Source: Gammaproteobacteria bacterium (GTDB lineage: Bacteria; Pseudomonadota; Gammaproteobacteria; Pseudomonadales; Azotimanducaceae). Taken from it: 64,000 nt of DNA. The translations under genes were made by a program, and so were the position numbers. Of the stretch, positions 42,472 to 52,313 are shown one piece after another; positions within the stretch are counted from its first letter, which is position 1; every line of letters starts with the position of its first letter. Under the pieces are notes generated by a model. It did not search any database. It was not told where the DNA came from and worked only from the letters and a program-made list of their open reading frames with translations. The stretch is from positions 124,001 to 188,000 of the forward strand of contig JAUIAV010000004.1 in the NCBI GenBank assembly GCA_030425195.1, given 5' to 3'.

Positions 42472-43098
42472 GTGATATCACCGGATACGCTGATCCTGTT
42501 CGCCACTGCATCGGCCGCTCTGTGCATCGCACCGGGTCCTGACAATCTGTTCGTGCTCACCCAGTCCGGTCTGCACGGACGCCTGGCCGGTTTCCTGGTG
42601 ACTCTCGGCCTGTGCACAGGGCTCCTGGCCCACACGAGCGCCGTGGCGGTTGGGGTGGCCACGCTCTTTCAGACCTCCGAGCTCGCCTTCAACACACTCA
42701 AGCTGGTCGGCGCAGGCTACCTCCTCTACCTGGCCTGGCAGGCATTCCGCGCGGACACCACGGCGATCGAGGCGAACGGCGGCGGTCGGATCAGCCTGGC
42801 GGCCCTCTATGCCCGCGGTGTGATCATGAACATCACGAATCCGAAGGTCGCCATTTTCTTCCTGGCCTTTCTGCCGCAGTTCGCAGACCCGGCTCGTGGC
42901 TCCGTGGGCGCTCAGATCATTCTGCTCGGTGGCGTTTTCATTGCCGCCACGCTCCTGATATTCGGTGCCATCGCTTGGGGTGCGGGCTATATCGGCAGCT
43001 GGCTGCGGCGCTCGGTGCGGGCTCAGACGCTCATGAACCGGCTGGCAGGCACCGTCTTCTTCGCGCTCGCGCTGCGGCTCGCCGTAGCGGAAAGGTAA
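42472..43098 (+). CDS. LysE/RhtB-family exporter
   Basis: GTG start directly after the GMC stop; 208 residues and six membrane segments. ASAALCIAPGPDNLFVLTQSGLHGR, cited by APGPDNLFVL, is the LysE/RhtB signature, and NITNPKVAIFFLAFLPQF the second. It exports amino acids or small metabolites. The substrate is unknown. Confidence 0.88.
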   Translation: MISPDTLILFATASAALCIAPGPDNLFVLTQSGLHGRLAGFLVTLGLCTGLLAHTSAVAVGVATLFQTSELAFNTLKLVGAGYLLYLAWQAFRADTTAIEANGGGRISLAALYARGVIMNITNPKVAIFFLAFLPQFADPARGSVGAQIILLGGVFIAATLLIFGAIAWGAGYIGSWLRRSVRAQTLMNRLAGTVFFALALRLAVAER

Positions 43099-43161
43099 TC
43101 CATATTATCACAAATAGTTATTAACTAGTTGTTTTATATGAATATTTTTAGAGGCAGACGC
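43099..43161. other. AT-rich spacer between convergent genes
   Basis: This 63-bp stretch is over 70% A+T in a region that is otherwise GC-rich. It contains AACTAGTT and runs such as TTGTTTTATATGAATATTTTTAG, so it could end transcripts from either side, but no stable GC stem is present. Confidence 0.4.
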
Positions 43162-44187
43162 TCAAGCATCTGAGCGATCGCCTGCCTGTTGTCGCGCCAG
43201 CTCGCGCATGTCCGCCACTTCATCGTGCTCGTCGACGATCTCGGCGCCGAGAATCGTCTCCAGGACATCTTCCAGCGTCACCACGCCCGCCGTGCCGCCG
43301 AATTCGTCCTGCACGAAGGCCATGTGGGACTGCTCGCGCATGAGGTCGTGAAACAGCCGCTCGATGTTCTCCCGCGTCGATACCATGGGTGCCGTCTGCA
43401 GGAAGTCGGTCAGTGGCCTTTCCCACTCGCCGTCGGCCGCCGCCAGCAGGACGTCCTTGCGCAGGACGAATCCCCGCAGATCGTCCAGCGACTCACCGAT
43501 CAGCGGCATCCGGCTGAACTGGGTTCTGGGCACGTTCTCCAGCGCCTGCCGCACCCTGTAGTCGGCCGGCCAGCTGGAGATCACCACTCGCGGGGTCATG
43601 ATTTCCCGGACCTGCCGGTCCCTGAGCTGCAGCAGGTTCGTGATCACCGCCTCTTCGTCTTCCGCAATGGCACCCTCGGCCTCGCCGATGTCCGCGAGTG
43701 CCGCGAGCTCATCCCGGGTAATCACGCTGGAATCCGCCTTGGGGAGCATCTTCTTCAGAACCAGGATGAGGGCGATGAACGGCCACATCAGTCTCACCAT
43801 CCAGTCGAGCGTGTGTGCGGCAGCGGAACCCAGCTGTTTCCAGTAGGCGGCCCCCAGGGTCTTGGGCAGGATCTCAGACAGCAGCAGGATGGCGAGCGTG
43901 AGCAGGGCGGACGCCACGGCGACCGCGTACTCTCCCGGGAAGGTCGCCGCCACCTCCACCCCGACACCCAGTGCGCCAACCGTGTGGGCAATGGTGTTCA
44001 GGGTCAGAATGGCCGTAAGCGGCTGCACCGCATCGTGGTCCTTGAGCTTCAGCCAGAGCGCGCCGCTTCTGCGCCCTTCCCGCTCCAGCATGTGGGCGTG
44101 ACTGTGCGTCGTGGACAGCAGCACGCTCTCCAGCAATGAGCAGATGAAGGAGACGCCGAGTGCGAGGGACAGATATATGATCAGCAC
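43162..44187 (-). CDS. CNNM/CBS transporter-like protein (CorC/HlyC family)
   Basis: 341 residues: an N-terminal CNNM membrane domain with three to four segments (about 1-145), then a CBS pair (about 200-320) with REIMTPRVVISSWPADYRV and FVQDEFGGTAGVVTLEDVLETILG, cited by DEFGGTAGVVTLEDV. There is no C-terminal CorC-HlyC domain of normal length. Family members handle Mg2+ or Co2+ efflux. It is divergent from trxB. Confidence 0.88.
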   Translation of the reverse strand: MLIIYLSLALGVSFICSLLESVLLSTTHSHAHMLEREGRRSGALWLKLKDHDAVQPLTAILTLNTIAHTVGALGVGVEVAATFPGEYAVAVASALLTLAILLLSEILPKTLGAAYWKQLGSAAAHTLDWMVRLMWPFIALILVLKKMLPKADSSVITRDELAALADIGEAEGAIAEDEEAVITNLLQLRDRQVREIMTPRVVISSWPADYRVRQALENVPRTQFSRMPLIGESLDDLRGFVLRKDVLLAAADGEWERPLTDFLQTAPMVSTRENIERLFHDLMREQSHMAFVQDEFGGTAGVVTLEDVLETILGAEIVDEHDEVADMRELARQQAGDRSDA

Positions 44188-44202
44188 AGGCCGATCATGT
44201 AG

Positions 44203-45243
<1,041 letters not shown>

Positions 45244-45306
45244 TCGAACGAGCTCCTCCACCCGCAATCGCGCTTCGGCGGCGTCGACGGCACAGAGACG
45301 CGTCTG

Positions 45307-45384
45307 GGGAGCCTCTGAACAAGGATGCGCAACGCTGCGTGGCCAGAGGTGTTCCTCTGCAAGGCGCCGCGCGCGTAGGCTCCC
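45307..45384. repeat. 78-bp element with 8-bp terminal inverted repeats
   Basis: GGGAGCCT (45307-45314) and AGGCTCCC (45377-45384) are perfect inverted ends. Inside lies a hairpin, CAGAGG (45344-45349)/CCTCTG (45354-45359) with a TGTT loop, and GC-rich GGCGCCGCGCGCG on the right. It fills the space between the convergent trxB and LLM genes and abuts the LLM stop. It is either a small non-autonomous element (MITE/REP-like) or a two-way terminator. No second copy was noticed in this window. Confidence 0.5.
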
Positions 45385-46241
45385 TAGGTCAGCAGTGCCG
45401 CGGCCGTATCCTCGATGAACCGTCGCGCCCCATCCAGCGGGGATGTGCCGTCCGCAGGGGGCGTCGGCAGCAGGATCAGTCGGGAAACACCCAGATCCTC
45501 GAAGCGCTTCACCCGATCCGCATCGACTGGCCCTCGGGGCGTGACCGAGATCTCCAGTGCATCGAAGCGCTCCGGCGTTCCCGCCGCTTCAGATGCCTGA
45601 CGCAGACCGTCGATGGATGCCGCCGCCTGCTCCTCGGTCTGATTGAATCCGTACCAGCCATCGCCGCGGGCAACTGCCCGGCGGTAGGCCGAAGGCGACA
45701 TGCCGCCGATCACGAATGGCGGGTGCGGCGACTGTGCAGGCAGAGGTCTGGCCAGAACGCCCGATATCCGGCTGAAACGTCCCTGGAAATCCGGTTTGCC
45801 CTCGGCCCAGAGGGCGCGCATCGCATCGATGTGATCGTCGACCCGCGCACCCCGTTCCTCATAGGGGACGCCGATCACCTCAAACTCGCGCCTGACATAG
45901 CCGACCCCGATCCCGAAGATCAGTCGTCCGCCGGACAGTACGTCCACGCTCGCAAGCTCCTTGGCAAGCACCACCGGATTGCGCTGCGCCAGCAGGACGA
46001 TGCCCGAGCCGAGCCTGAGCTGTGTGGTTACCGCCGCGGCGTAAGCCAGCGAAGCAACGGTATCCAGCATCGGAAACTCCGGCGGCACCGGTGAGGGCGG
46101 CTCCTGAGGATCGATCACCACCACGTGCTCGCCCGTCCAGGCCGACTCGAAGCCGGCCGATTCGGCGCACTGCAGGAGACTTCTGATCCCGTCCGGTGTA
46201 CCCAACGGTCCGTTGTTGAATCCGAAATAGCCGATTTTCAT
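45384..46241 (-). CDS. LLM-class (luciferase-like) oxidoreductase, probably F420-type
   Basis: 285 residues with the TIM-barrel pattern of the bacterial luciferase superfamily: FESAWTGEHVVVID, LRLGSGIVLLAQRNPVVLAKELASVD, cited by LGSGIVLLAQRNP, and GIGVGYVRREFEVIGVPYEERG, cited by GIGVGYVRREFE. This subgroup is usually annotated as F420-dependent, but it may use FMN. The substrate is unknown. Confidence 0.8.
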   Translation of the reverse strand: MKIGYFGFNNGPLGTPDGIRSLLQCAESAGFESAWTGEHVVVIDPQEPPSPVPPEFPMLDTVASLAYAAAVTTQLRLGSGIVLLAQRNPVVLAKELASVDVLSGGRLIFGIGVGYVRREFEVIGVPYEERGARVDDHIDAMRALWAEGKPDFQGRFSRISGVLARPLPAQSPHPPFVIGGMSPSAYRRAVARGDGWYGFNQTEEQAAASIDGLRQASEAAGTPERFDALEISVTPRGPVDADRVKRFEDLGVSRLILLPTPPADGTSPLDGARRFIEDTAAALLT

Positions 46242-46340
46242 CTTCCTGCTCCCCGTGACGTCTGCTCAGACCAACGATACGCCGCGAAGCCGCCCGGAAG
46301 AAAGGCACGGCTTTGAGATCGACCGGTCTGATCATGCATC

Positions 46341-47645
46341 ATGTGCGATATGAGGTTTTTTACTGATACGGAATTCAACGATCGCATACGCCGTGTCCGT
46401 GCGGCCATTCAGGATGCCGGCTGGGACGCCTGTATCATCACCAACCCGGAAAACATCTACTACCTCACCGGGCTGAGCCATCAGGGCTATTTCGCGTACA
46501 CGTCTCTGATCCTGCCCCTGGATGGTTCTCCCACGCTCATCATGCGGGAGATGGAGAAGATGATCGTCAGGGACATGGTGGTCCCCACGGTAAAGTTCTT
46601 TCCCTACTCAGACGGCATCGACCCCCTGCCGCCGCCGCGGGACCGGGATGAGGACCTGACGCTGATCGGCGAGCGGCAGGGTTCCTCACTGAGCGGACTG
46701 CGGCCTTCTTCAATGAGTCTCGGAGTTTCCGTTCAGGCCAACGATGAGGAACCGATGGACTACGCGAACCCGGCGAAGGTGACCTGTCAGGCTCTGACCG
46801 ATCTCGGGCTGTCCGCTGCTCGGGTGGCCTTCGAGAAGAACAGCTCCTTTCTGCCCTATCGGGTCGCGGAAGAATTCACGGCCGGTATGCCTCAGGTGCA
46901 CTGGGACGATGCGGGTGACGTCGTGAATGACTGCCGGATCCTCCAGTCACCGGCCGAGCTCGAGTGCACCCGGCGTGCGGCCGGAATCTCTGATGCCATG
47001 GTGATGTCGGCGATTGCCATGGCCGGCGAAGGTGTGCCGACCAGGACGGTCGCTGCACAGGTTTATGCCACCATGATTCAGCGCGGCGGCACTTATCCCG
47101 CCTTCGTGCCGCTCATACGCTCGACGCGAACGCTCGATCACGAACACGGGACCTGGGATGATGACGTTCTGACGCCCGCGGATCTGCTTTTCCTGGAGAT
47201 GTCCGGCTGCTACTGGCGCTACCACGCACCGGTCGGCAGACTGATTCACATCGGAACGCCGTCAAAAGGTGCGGAGCGGGCAACCAGAGCCTGTATCGAG
47301 GCCGAGGAGAGCGTGGTCGGAACCATACGGCCCGGTGTGACGGCCAATGAGGTCTATCAGGCATGGAAGCGCACCATCGACAGGTTCGGGTTCGACTACT
47401 ACCACCGGCACCACTGCGGCTATCTGGTCGGCATCGGATTTCCGCCCAGCTGGTCCGGTTCAGGCGTGCCCCGCAGCCTGCGGAATGGTTCCGATCTGGT
47501 GCTTCAGCAGGGCATGGTCTTCCATCTGCTTTCCTGGCTGATGCGCACGGGCGAAGGTGACGCCTTCGTTTCCGACACCGTCGTCGTGACCGAGACGGGC
47601 TGCGAGATCCTGACCAACACTCCGCGGGAGCTGACGGTCAGATAG
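46341..47645 (+). CDS. M24-family protein, creatinase/ectoine-hydrolase-like
   Basis: 434 residues: a creatinase N-domain (about 5-165, TNPENIYYLTGLSHQGYFAY) and a pita-bread C-domain. The five metal ligands of M24 peptidases are not all kept: the usual first Asp pair reads FLEMSGCYWRYHAPVGR, and the late Glu pair is missing from GMVFHLLSWLM and VVVTETGCE. RYH and CGYLVGIGFPPSW resemble DoeA/creatinase-type, metal-independent hydrolases. It may hydrolyse a small amide such as ectoine; no ectoine genes are adjacent. Confidence 0.7.
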   Translation: MCDMRFFTDTEFNDRIRRVRAAIQDAGWDACIITNPENIYYLTGLSHQGYFAYTSLILPLDGSPTLIMREMEKMIVRDMVVPTVKFFPYSDGIDPLPPPRDRDEDLTLIGERQGSSLSGLRPSSMSLGVSVQANDEEPMDYANPAKVTCQALTDLGLSAARVAFEKNSSFLPYRVAEEFTAGMPQVHWDDAGDVVNDCRILQSPAELECTRRAAGISDAMVMSAIAMAGEGVPTRTVAAQVYATMIQRGGTYPAFVPLIRSTRTLDHEHGTWDDDVLTPADLLFLEMSGCYWRYHAPVGRLIHIGTPSKGAERATRACIEAEESVVGTIRPGVTANEVYQAWKRTIDRFGFDYYHRHHCGYLVGIGFPPSWSGSGVPRSLRNGSDLVLQQGMVFHLLSWLMRTGEGDAFVSDTVVVTETGCEILTNTPRELTVR

Positions 47646-47657
47646 CGTCAGGGCAAC

Positions 47658-48554
47658 TCAGGTTTTTCTGAGACGCTCGATGAGGCTTGACGTATCCCAG
47701 CGCCCGCCGCCATAGCTCTGCACATCGGCATAGAACTGATCCACCAGCGCCGTCAGCGGTAGCCGGGCTTCGAGCCTGCGGCCGGTGTTGAGCGTGATGT
47801 CCAGGTCCTTCCGCATCCAGTTCACGGCAAAACCGAAGTCGAACTCCCCCCGGGCCATGGTCTGATAGCGGTTCTCCATCTGCCAGGACTGCGCCGCCCC
47901 TTTCGAGATCACGTCCACCACCGCTTCGATGTCGAGGCCGGCCCGTTCTGCAAAGTGCAGCCCTTCCGAAAGGCCCTGCAGCACGCCGGCGATACAGATC
48001 TGATTGACCATCTTGGTCAGCTGGCCCGCGCCGGCAGGCCCCATGAGCCGGACCGATTTGGCGAAGCAGTCGATGACGGGCGCAGCCAGATCGAACGTCG
48101 TCTGCTCCCCGCCCACCATCACCGTCAGCTGACCATTCTCCGCCCCGGCCTGACCGCCGGAAACCGGCGCATCCAGAAAGCCGATGTCCTTTTCGGAGCA
48201 GGCTGATGCGAGCTCTTCGGCAAGATCGGCACTGGCCGTGGTGTGATCGACCAGCACGCTGCCGGCGGCCATCCCGGCCAGCACCCCGGCATCACCGTAG
48301 ACGACGGAGCGTACGTCATCGTCATTGCCGACACAGAGAAAGACGATCTCGGCGCCTTCGGCAGCGACCGCGGGCGTATCCGCGCTCCGATGACCGCCGG
48401 TGCCGGCAGCCCCATGGTCCTCGAGCCAGGCCCGTGCCTTTTCTTCCGTGCGATTGTAGACGGCGACGCCGTGGCCGGCCGTCGCCAGATGACCGGCCAT
48501 GGGGTAGCCCATGACTCCCAGGCCGACGAAGGCCGTTTTCTTGGACTCGGACAC
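47658..48554 (-). CDS. 3-hydroxyisobutyrate dehydrogenase-family oxidoreductase
   Basis: 298 residues: Rossmann FVGLGVMGYPMAGHLA (GxGxMG), the substrate motif DAPVSGGQAGAENG, and the catalytic Lys in LTKMVNQI. This is the beta-hydroxyacid dehydrogenase family (MmsB/GarR/GlxR). The substrate cannot be chosen from sequence. It lies 11 bp downstream of the hydrolase gene and may act on the same pathway. Confidence 0.9.
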   Translation of the reverse strand: MSESKKTAFVGLGVMGYPMAGHLATAGHGVAVYNRTEEKARAWLEDHGAAGTGGHRSADTPAVAAEGAEIVFLCVGNDDDVRSVVYGDAGVLAGMAAGSVLVDHTTASADLAEELASACSEKDIGFLDAPVSGGQAGAENGQLTVMVGGEQTTFDLAAPVIDCFAKSVRLMGPAGAGQLTKMVNQICIAGVLQGLSEGLHFAERAGLDIEAVVDVISKGAAQSWQMENRYQTMARGEFDFGFAVNWMRKDLDITLNTGRRLEARLPLTALVDQFYADVQSYGGGRWDTSSLIERLRKT

Positions 48555-48565
48555 TGACAGTCTCC

Positions 48566-49291
48566 TCAGGGCGTGTGGGTTCTCAGGAAGTCGGCCACCG
48601 CGCGGCGCGCGGCCTCACGGTCATCCCCTTCTTTCCAGTTCTCGATGAAGGAGACCTCCGGCGCCATCTCCGCGATGGCCCTCGAGGTACTCTCGGGGTG
48701 ATAGAGATCCTTGCCGCAGAGCACGAGCAGGGGCGTTGCGCACCCGCGCACCCAGTCGTCGTCCACATTGAAGATCCGGTCGTCTCCGTCATACATGTTG
48801 CCCCGGAAGCTCGCCCAGTCGGAATCGCTCATCCCGGGAAATTCGTCCTTCAGAGTCACCGCCCAGCTGTCGAACATCTCGTAGAACGCCTGCCGGTTGT
48901 CGTCCCGGCCGATGGGCTGAAACAGCACGGCAGAAGTCACCCGATCGCGTGCCGCATCGATCAGACCGAATGCGTAGGGCCCACCGATACACATTCCGGC
49001 AACGTGAAAACGCGTAGCACCGAGATGATCCATGAGTGCCAGCTGATCCCCGGCATAGGTGTGCCAGCCATCGGACGCGCTTACCGGCCCCCGGGAACTG
49101 CCGGCATTCCGCTGATCCATCGCCACCACCTGGAAGTCGCCTTCGAGGTCGGTGATCGGGTTCCAGGGGGTGTTTTCCCAGAAGGACACGGCCGACCGCA
49201 TGCCGCCAGGTGCGATCAGAAGGACGGGGAAACCGTCCCCGTGCACTTCGTAGTAGATCTCAGCGCCATCAGGCGTTTCGAAAGTGGCCAC
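48566..49291 (-). CDS. Alpha/beta hydrolase-fold protein with Cys nucleophile position
   Basis: 241 residues of alpha/beta hydrolase fold: GDGFPVLLIAPGG (oxyanion strand), DQRNAGSS, and the nucleophile elbow GMCIGGPYA, where Cys101 stands in place of Ser. The acid residue is likely Asp in LLVLCGKDLYHP. In the region where the catalytic His is expected (SFIENWKEGDDREAA) no His is seen. The chemistry may differ from a standard esterase. It is cotranscribed with the dehydrogenase downstream. Confidence 0.8.
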   Translation of the reverse strand: MATFETPDGAEIYYEVHGDGFPVLLIAPGGMRSAVSFWENTPWNPITDLEGDFQVVAMDQRNAGSSRGPVSASDGWHTYAGDQLALMDHLGATRFHVAGMCIGGPYAFGLIDAARDRVTSAVLFQPIGRDDNRQAFYEMFDSWAVTLKDEFPGMSDSDWASFRGNMYDGDDRIFNVDDDWVRGCATPLLVLCGKDLYHPESTSRAIAEMAPEVSFIENWKEGDDREAARRAVADFLRTHTP

Positions 49292-49300
49292 GCTTTCTCC

Positions 49301-50719
49301 TCAGTTTCCGTTTCGCTGCATGATAGCCTCGCGCACCGGGACGAGTCGCCCCTCCGGAAGGAGGCGGACGTCACCGCTGCTCGAGTCTATGCCCAGATCC
49401 CGGTACAGCGCTTCGAGATCCGGCATGCCGCGTTCGGCCATGAACGTCTCGAACAGCGGAACGAACACGTCCGCATCCGCAAGCGCATCGAGCCGGGAGA
49501 ACAGCGTCCCGGCGGTCCAGGTGTGGTCACTCGGGAGACAGCAGCGGCCGAGCGCGCCCAGAACCGTATCCAGGTTCTGTCTGCCCTCCGTCCGCGACCT
49601 CAGCTCCACATCCGCCATGAGCGCCATGGCCGCCCCCGCCCAGTAGACGAGCATGCGCACGTCCCTGAACGAACGCTGGTGGAGCCGGTCGAGGCGCGGC
49701 GGTTCGTCGATCCGGTCCGCCCGTTCGAACGAACGTATCAGTCGGCCCCAGGCATCCGTCGGAGTGTAGGCGCCGCGTCGGGCCAGCAGCACGTTCTGGT
49801 AATAACTGGCGAATCCTTCCGAGACCCACTTTTCGCGGCTTCGGACATACGGAAGCAGCAGGTGGGCGAACTCGTGGGTGGCGGTCCAGTCGTCGTGAAA
49901 GTCCCCCACGGGGCGTGACCCGTCGACGAAAAAACGCACCGCTTCACCACCGTCCCGGATCACGTATCCGAAGGGAACGGGAGAGCGCCCCCGGCTGCGG
50001 ACGGCCTGCACGATCACCTGCAGGTCGGGATTCGGGAAGCGTCCGCCGACGGAAGCCACATCCGCCGCCGCGACCCTGAGCCATTCGAGTATCTTGTGTT
50101 CATCGACGGGGAGTCCCGGGCCCTCCAGCACGGCGACGCGCAGATCTCCGCCCGGCACCCGCAGCGTCGGATGCGGAAAGCGCCCGATGACCGCGGTGCC
50201 GGTGGCGCTTCCCGGCGAGGGTGACAGCGCGAACCGACGGGCACCGAGCGGCGTCCAGGGCACGGACAGGGCGAGCGCATCCGCCGCGGTCACATCGATG
50301 AGCAGCCGTTCGCCGGGACGCAGTTCCGGCACCCAGAGCCACTCGCCGGGGGTCACCACGCGCACGCCATCCGAGACCGGCGGGCTGCGCCGTCCGGATT
50401 GCGCACGAAGGGATGCACGGTAGCGTAGACAGCCTCCGGCGCCAGTCGGAAGTATCCGTCCCCCGTCCGTGGCGATCGGTTCTCCCCGGCAGCCGGTAAG
50501 ACCCGTAAGGTCGCTCAGGCGTCCGCCTTCGGCCGCAAGCGGCCGTTCATCACCGGCGGGGTGTCGGATCTCCACTTCCACGGAACGCAGATCCTCGTGG
50601 AGCGTGAGGCTGTACCGGTATTGAGCACCGGCCGTCCCGGTCAGGAACCCCGCGGCGAGCAGCAGACGGAGAACGGGCGTTCGCGCCCGACGTTCCGGCC
50701 GGTTACCCTGTCGTTCCAT
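49301..50719 (-). CDS. Secreted gluzincin metallopeptidase, M61-like
   Basis: ATG 50719 is chosen, with AGGAGAGG upstream; the frame extends ten codons further. The 472-residue protein has a signal peptide (about 14-32), a beta-rich N-terminal half and a zinc site HEFAH (282-286) with Glu301 in WVSEGFASYYQ. Spacing from the second His to Glu is 15, as in M61 glycyl aminopeptidases rather than M1. It should act in the periplasm or outside. Its start codon overlaps that of the symporter on the other strand. Confidence 0.75.
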   Translation of the reverse strand: MERQGNRPERRARTPVLRLLLAAGFLTGTAGAQYRYSLTLHEDLRSVEVEIRHPAGDERPLAAEGGRLSDLTGLTGCRGEPIATDGGRILPTGAGGCLRYRASLRAQSGRRSPPVSDGVRVVTPGEWLWVPELRPGERLLIDVTAADALALSVPWTPLGARRFALSPSPGSATGTAVIGRFPHPTLRVPGGDLRVAVLEGPGLPVDEHKILEWLRVAAADVASVGGRFPNPDLQVIVQAVRSRGRSPVPFGYVIRDGGEAVRFFVDGSRPVGDFHDDWTATHEFAHLLLPYVRSREKWVSEGFASYYQNVLLARRGAYTPTDAWGRLIRSFERADRIDEPPRLDRLHQRSFRDVRMLVYWAGAAMALMADVELRSRTEGRQNLDTVLGALGRCCLPSDHTWTAGTLFSRLDALADADVFVPLFETFMAERGMPDLEALYRDLGIDSSSGDVRLLPEGRLVPVREAIMQRNGN

Positions 50720-52313
50720 GACCGCCATCCTCTCCTGCTGTTTTTTCATGGCTCTGGTCGGCGTGATCTCCTATCGCCGGACCCGGGGCCAGACCCGCAG
50801 CCGGGAAGGGTACTTCCTGGCCGGTCACGGGCTCACCGGCACCTTCATCGCCGGCTCGCTGCTGCTCACGAATCTCTCAGCGGAGCAGCTCATCGGTCTG
50901 AACGGGTCCGCCTACGCGTTCAATCTATCCAGCATGGCCTGGGAAGTCACCGCCGCCGTCGCCATCGTGATCATGGCCCTGGTGCTGCTGCCCCGCTATC
51001 TCACCGGCGGCTTCACTACCCTGCCGGAATATCTGGAGTCCCGATTCGATGCCCGGGTCCGCCGGGCGACCGCCGTGCTCTTTCTACTGGGCTACGGCGT
51101 CATCACCATTCCGTCGGTGCTCTACTCCGGCTCCCTGGCCGTTCTGCAGCTCTTCGACGTGCCGGCGCTTCTCGGTCTGCCGAGGGAACAGGCCCTGGTG
51201 CTCACTCTCTGGACCATCGGCCTGATCGGGGCTGCCTATGCTGTCTTCGGCGGTCTGAAAGCGGTGGCTGTGTCGGACACGCTGAACGGCGTCGGCCTCC
51301 TGATCATCGGCGTCCTGGTGCCCGTGCTCGGGCTCATCCGCCTGGGTGGGGGCGACCTGGCCTCAGGGCTCGCCAGACTCACGACCGAGCACACGGAAAA
51401 ACTGAACGCCATCGGCACAGCAGACGATCCCACCCCGTTCGGCACCCTGTTCACCGGCATGGTCTTCGCCAACCTCTTCTACTGGGGAACGAACCAGTAC
51501 GTGATACAGCGGACACTCGGCGCCGCCAGCCTCGCGGAGGGTCAGAAGGGTGTACTGATCTCCGGTTTCTTCAAGATTGCCGTCCCCTTTCTCATGATGA
51601 TCCCGGGGGTCATCGCCTTTCACCTGTACGGACCATCCCTCACGGGCATGGATGACGCCTATCCGCGGCTGGCCGCCGACGTGCTGCCCGCCTGGCTTTC
51701 CGGCTTCTTCCTCGCCGTGCTGCTGGGCGCGGTACTCAGCTCCTTCAATTCCCTGCTGAACAGCGCGTCCACCCTGTTCGCCGTGGATCTGGTCGCGCCG
51801 CTCACGCGCACGCTTTCTGACGGCGCGCTCATCCGTATCGCCAGAATCTTCGGCACGGTGCTGGCCCTGGCTTCGTTTCTGATCGCCCCCCTGCTCCAGT
51901 ACGCACCGGAAGGCGTGTGGCAGCTGATACGGAAATTCACCGGCTTCTACAACATTCCCATCATCGCCATCGTGGTGATGGCCGTGCTCACCAGCCGCAC
52001 TCATCACCGGGTTCCGGCGGCGGGCGCACTCACCGCCATCGGCTTCCATCTGATCGCCTACGGCCTCCTGACCTTCCGGATCGACACGGGCATTCACTTC
52101 ATCCACCTGTACGCCGTTCTGTTCCTCATCGAGGTGGGCATCATGGCCGCATTCGCCTGGCGATCCGGGAGAGCGCCCATACCGCCCCCGGCGCCACCGG
52201 GCCTGGATCTGACTCCCTGGCGCTGGGCACGGCCGGTTGCCGGGCTCCTGCTCGCGGCGATGGTTGGCGTGTATCTGCTGTTTTCGAGTCTGGGCGTCGC
52301 TCAGGCAGGCTGA
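50718..52313 (+). CDS. Sodium:solute symporter (SSS family)
   Basis: 531 residues with about 13-14 membrane segments. REGYFLAGHGLTGTFIAGSLLLTNLSAEQLIGLNGSAY (cited by its ends REGYFLAG and LIGLNG), LPEYLESRFDARVRR, and SSFNSLLNSASTLFAVDL with the Na+-site Ser are SSS signatures, close to the SglT sugar group. It imports a sugar or similar solute with Na+. Its stop overlaps that of the MauD-like gene by 13 bp, convergently. Confidence 0.9.
   Translation: MTAILSCCFFMALVGVISYRRTRGQTRSREGYFLAGHGLTGTFIAGSLLLTNLSAEQLIGLNGSAYAFNLSSMAWEVTAAVAIVIMALVLLPRYLTGGFTTLPEYLESRFDARVRRATAVLFLLGYGVITIPSVLYSGSLAVLQLFDVPALLGLPREQALVLTLWTIGLIGAAYAVFGGLKAVAVSDTLNGVGLLIIGVLVPVLGLIRLGGGDLASGLARLTTEHTEKLNAIGTADDPTPFGTLFTGMVFANLFYWGTNQYVIQRTLGAASLAEGQKGVLISGFFKIAVPFLMMIPGVIAFHLYGPSLTGMDDAYPRLAADVLPAWLSGFFLAVLLGAVLSSFNSLLNSASTLFAVDLVAPLTRTLSDGALIRIARIFGTVLALASFLIAPLLQYAPEGVWQLIRKFTGFYNIPIIAIVVMAVLTSRTHHRVPAAGALTAIGFHLIAYGLLTFRIDTGIHFIHLYAVLFLIEVGIMAAFAWRSGRAPIPPPAPPGLDLTPWRWARPVAGLLLAAMVGVYLLFSSLGVAQAG

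Noticed and set aside
45384-46241. Evidence that the organism makes F420
   Set aside because: LLM-class and DUF385-like proteins may use FMN; no F420 biosynthesis gene is in the window.
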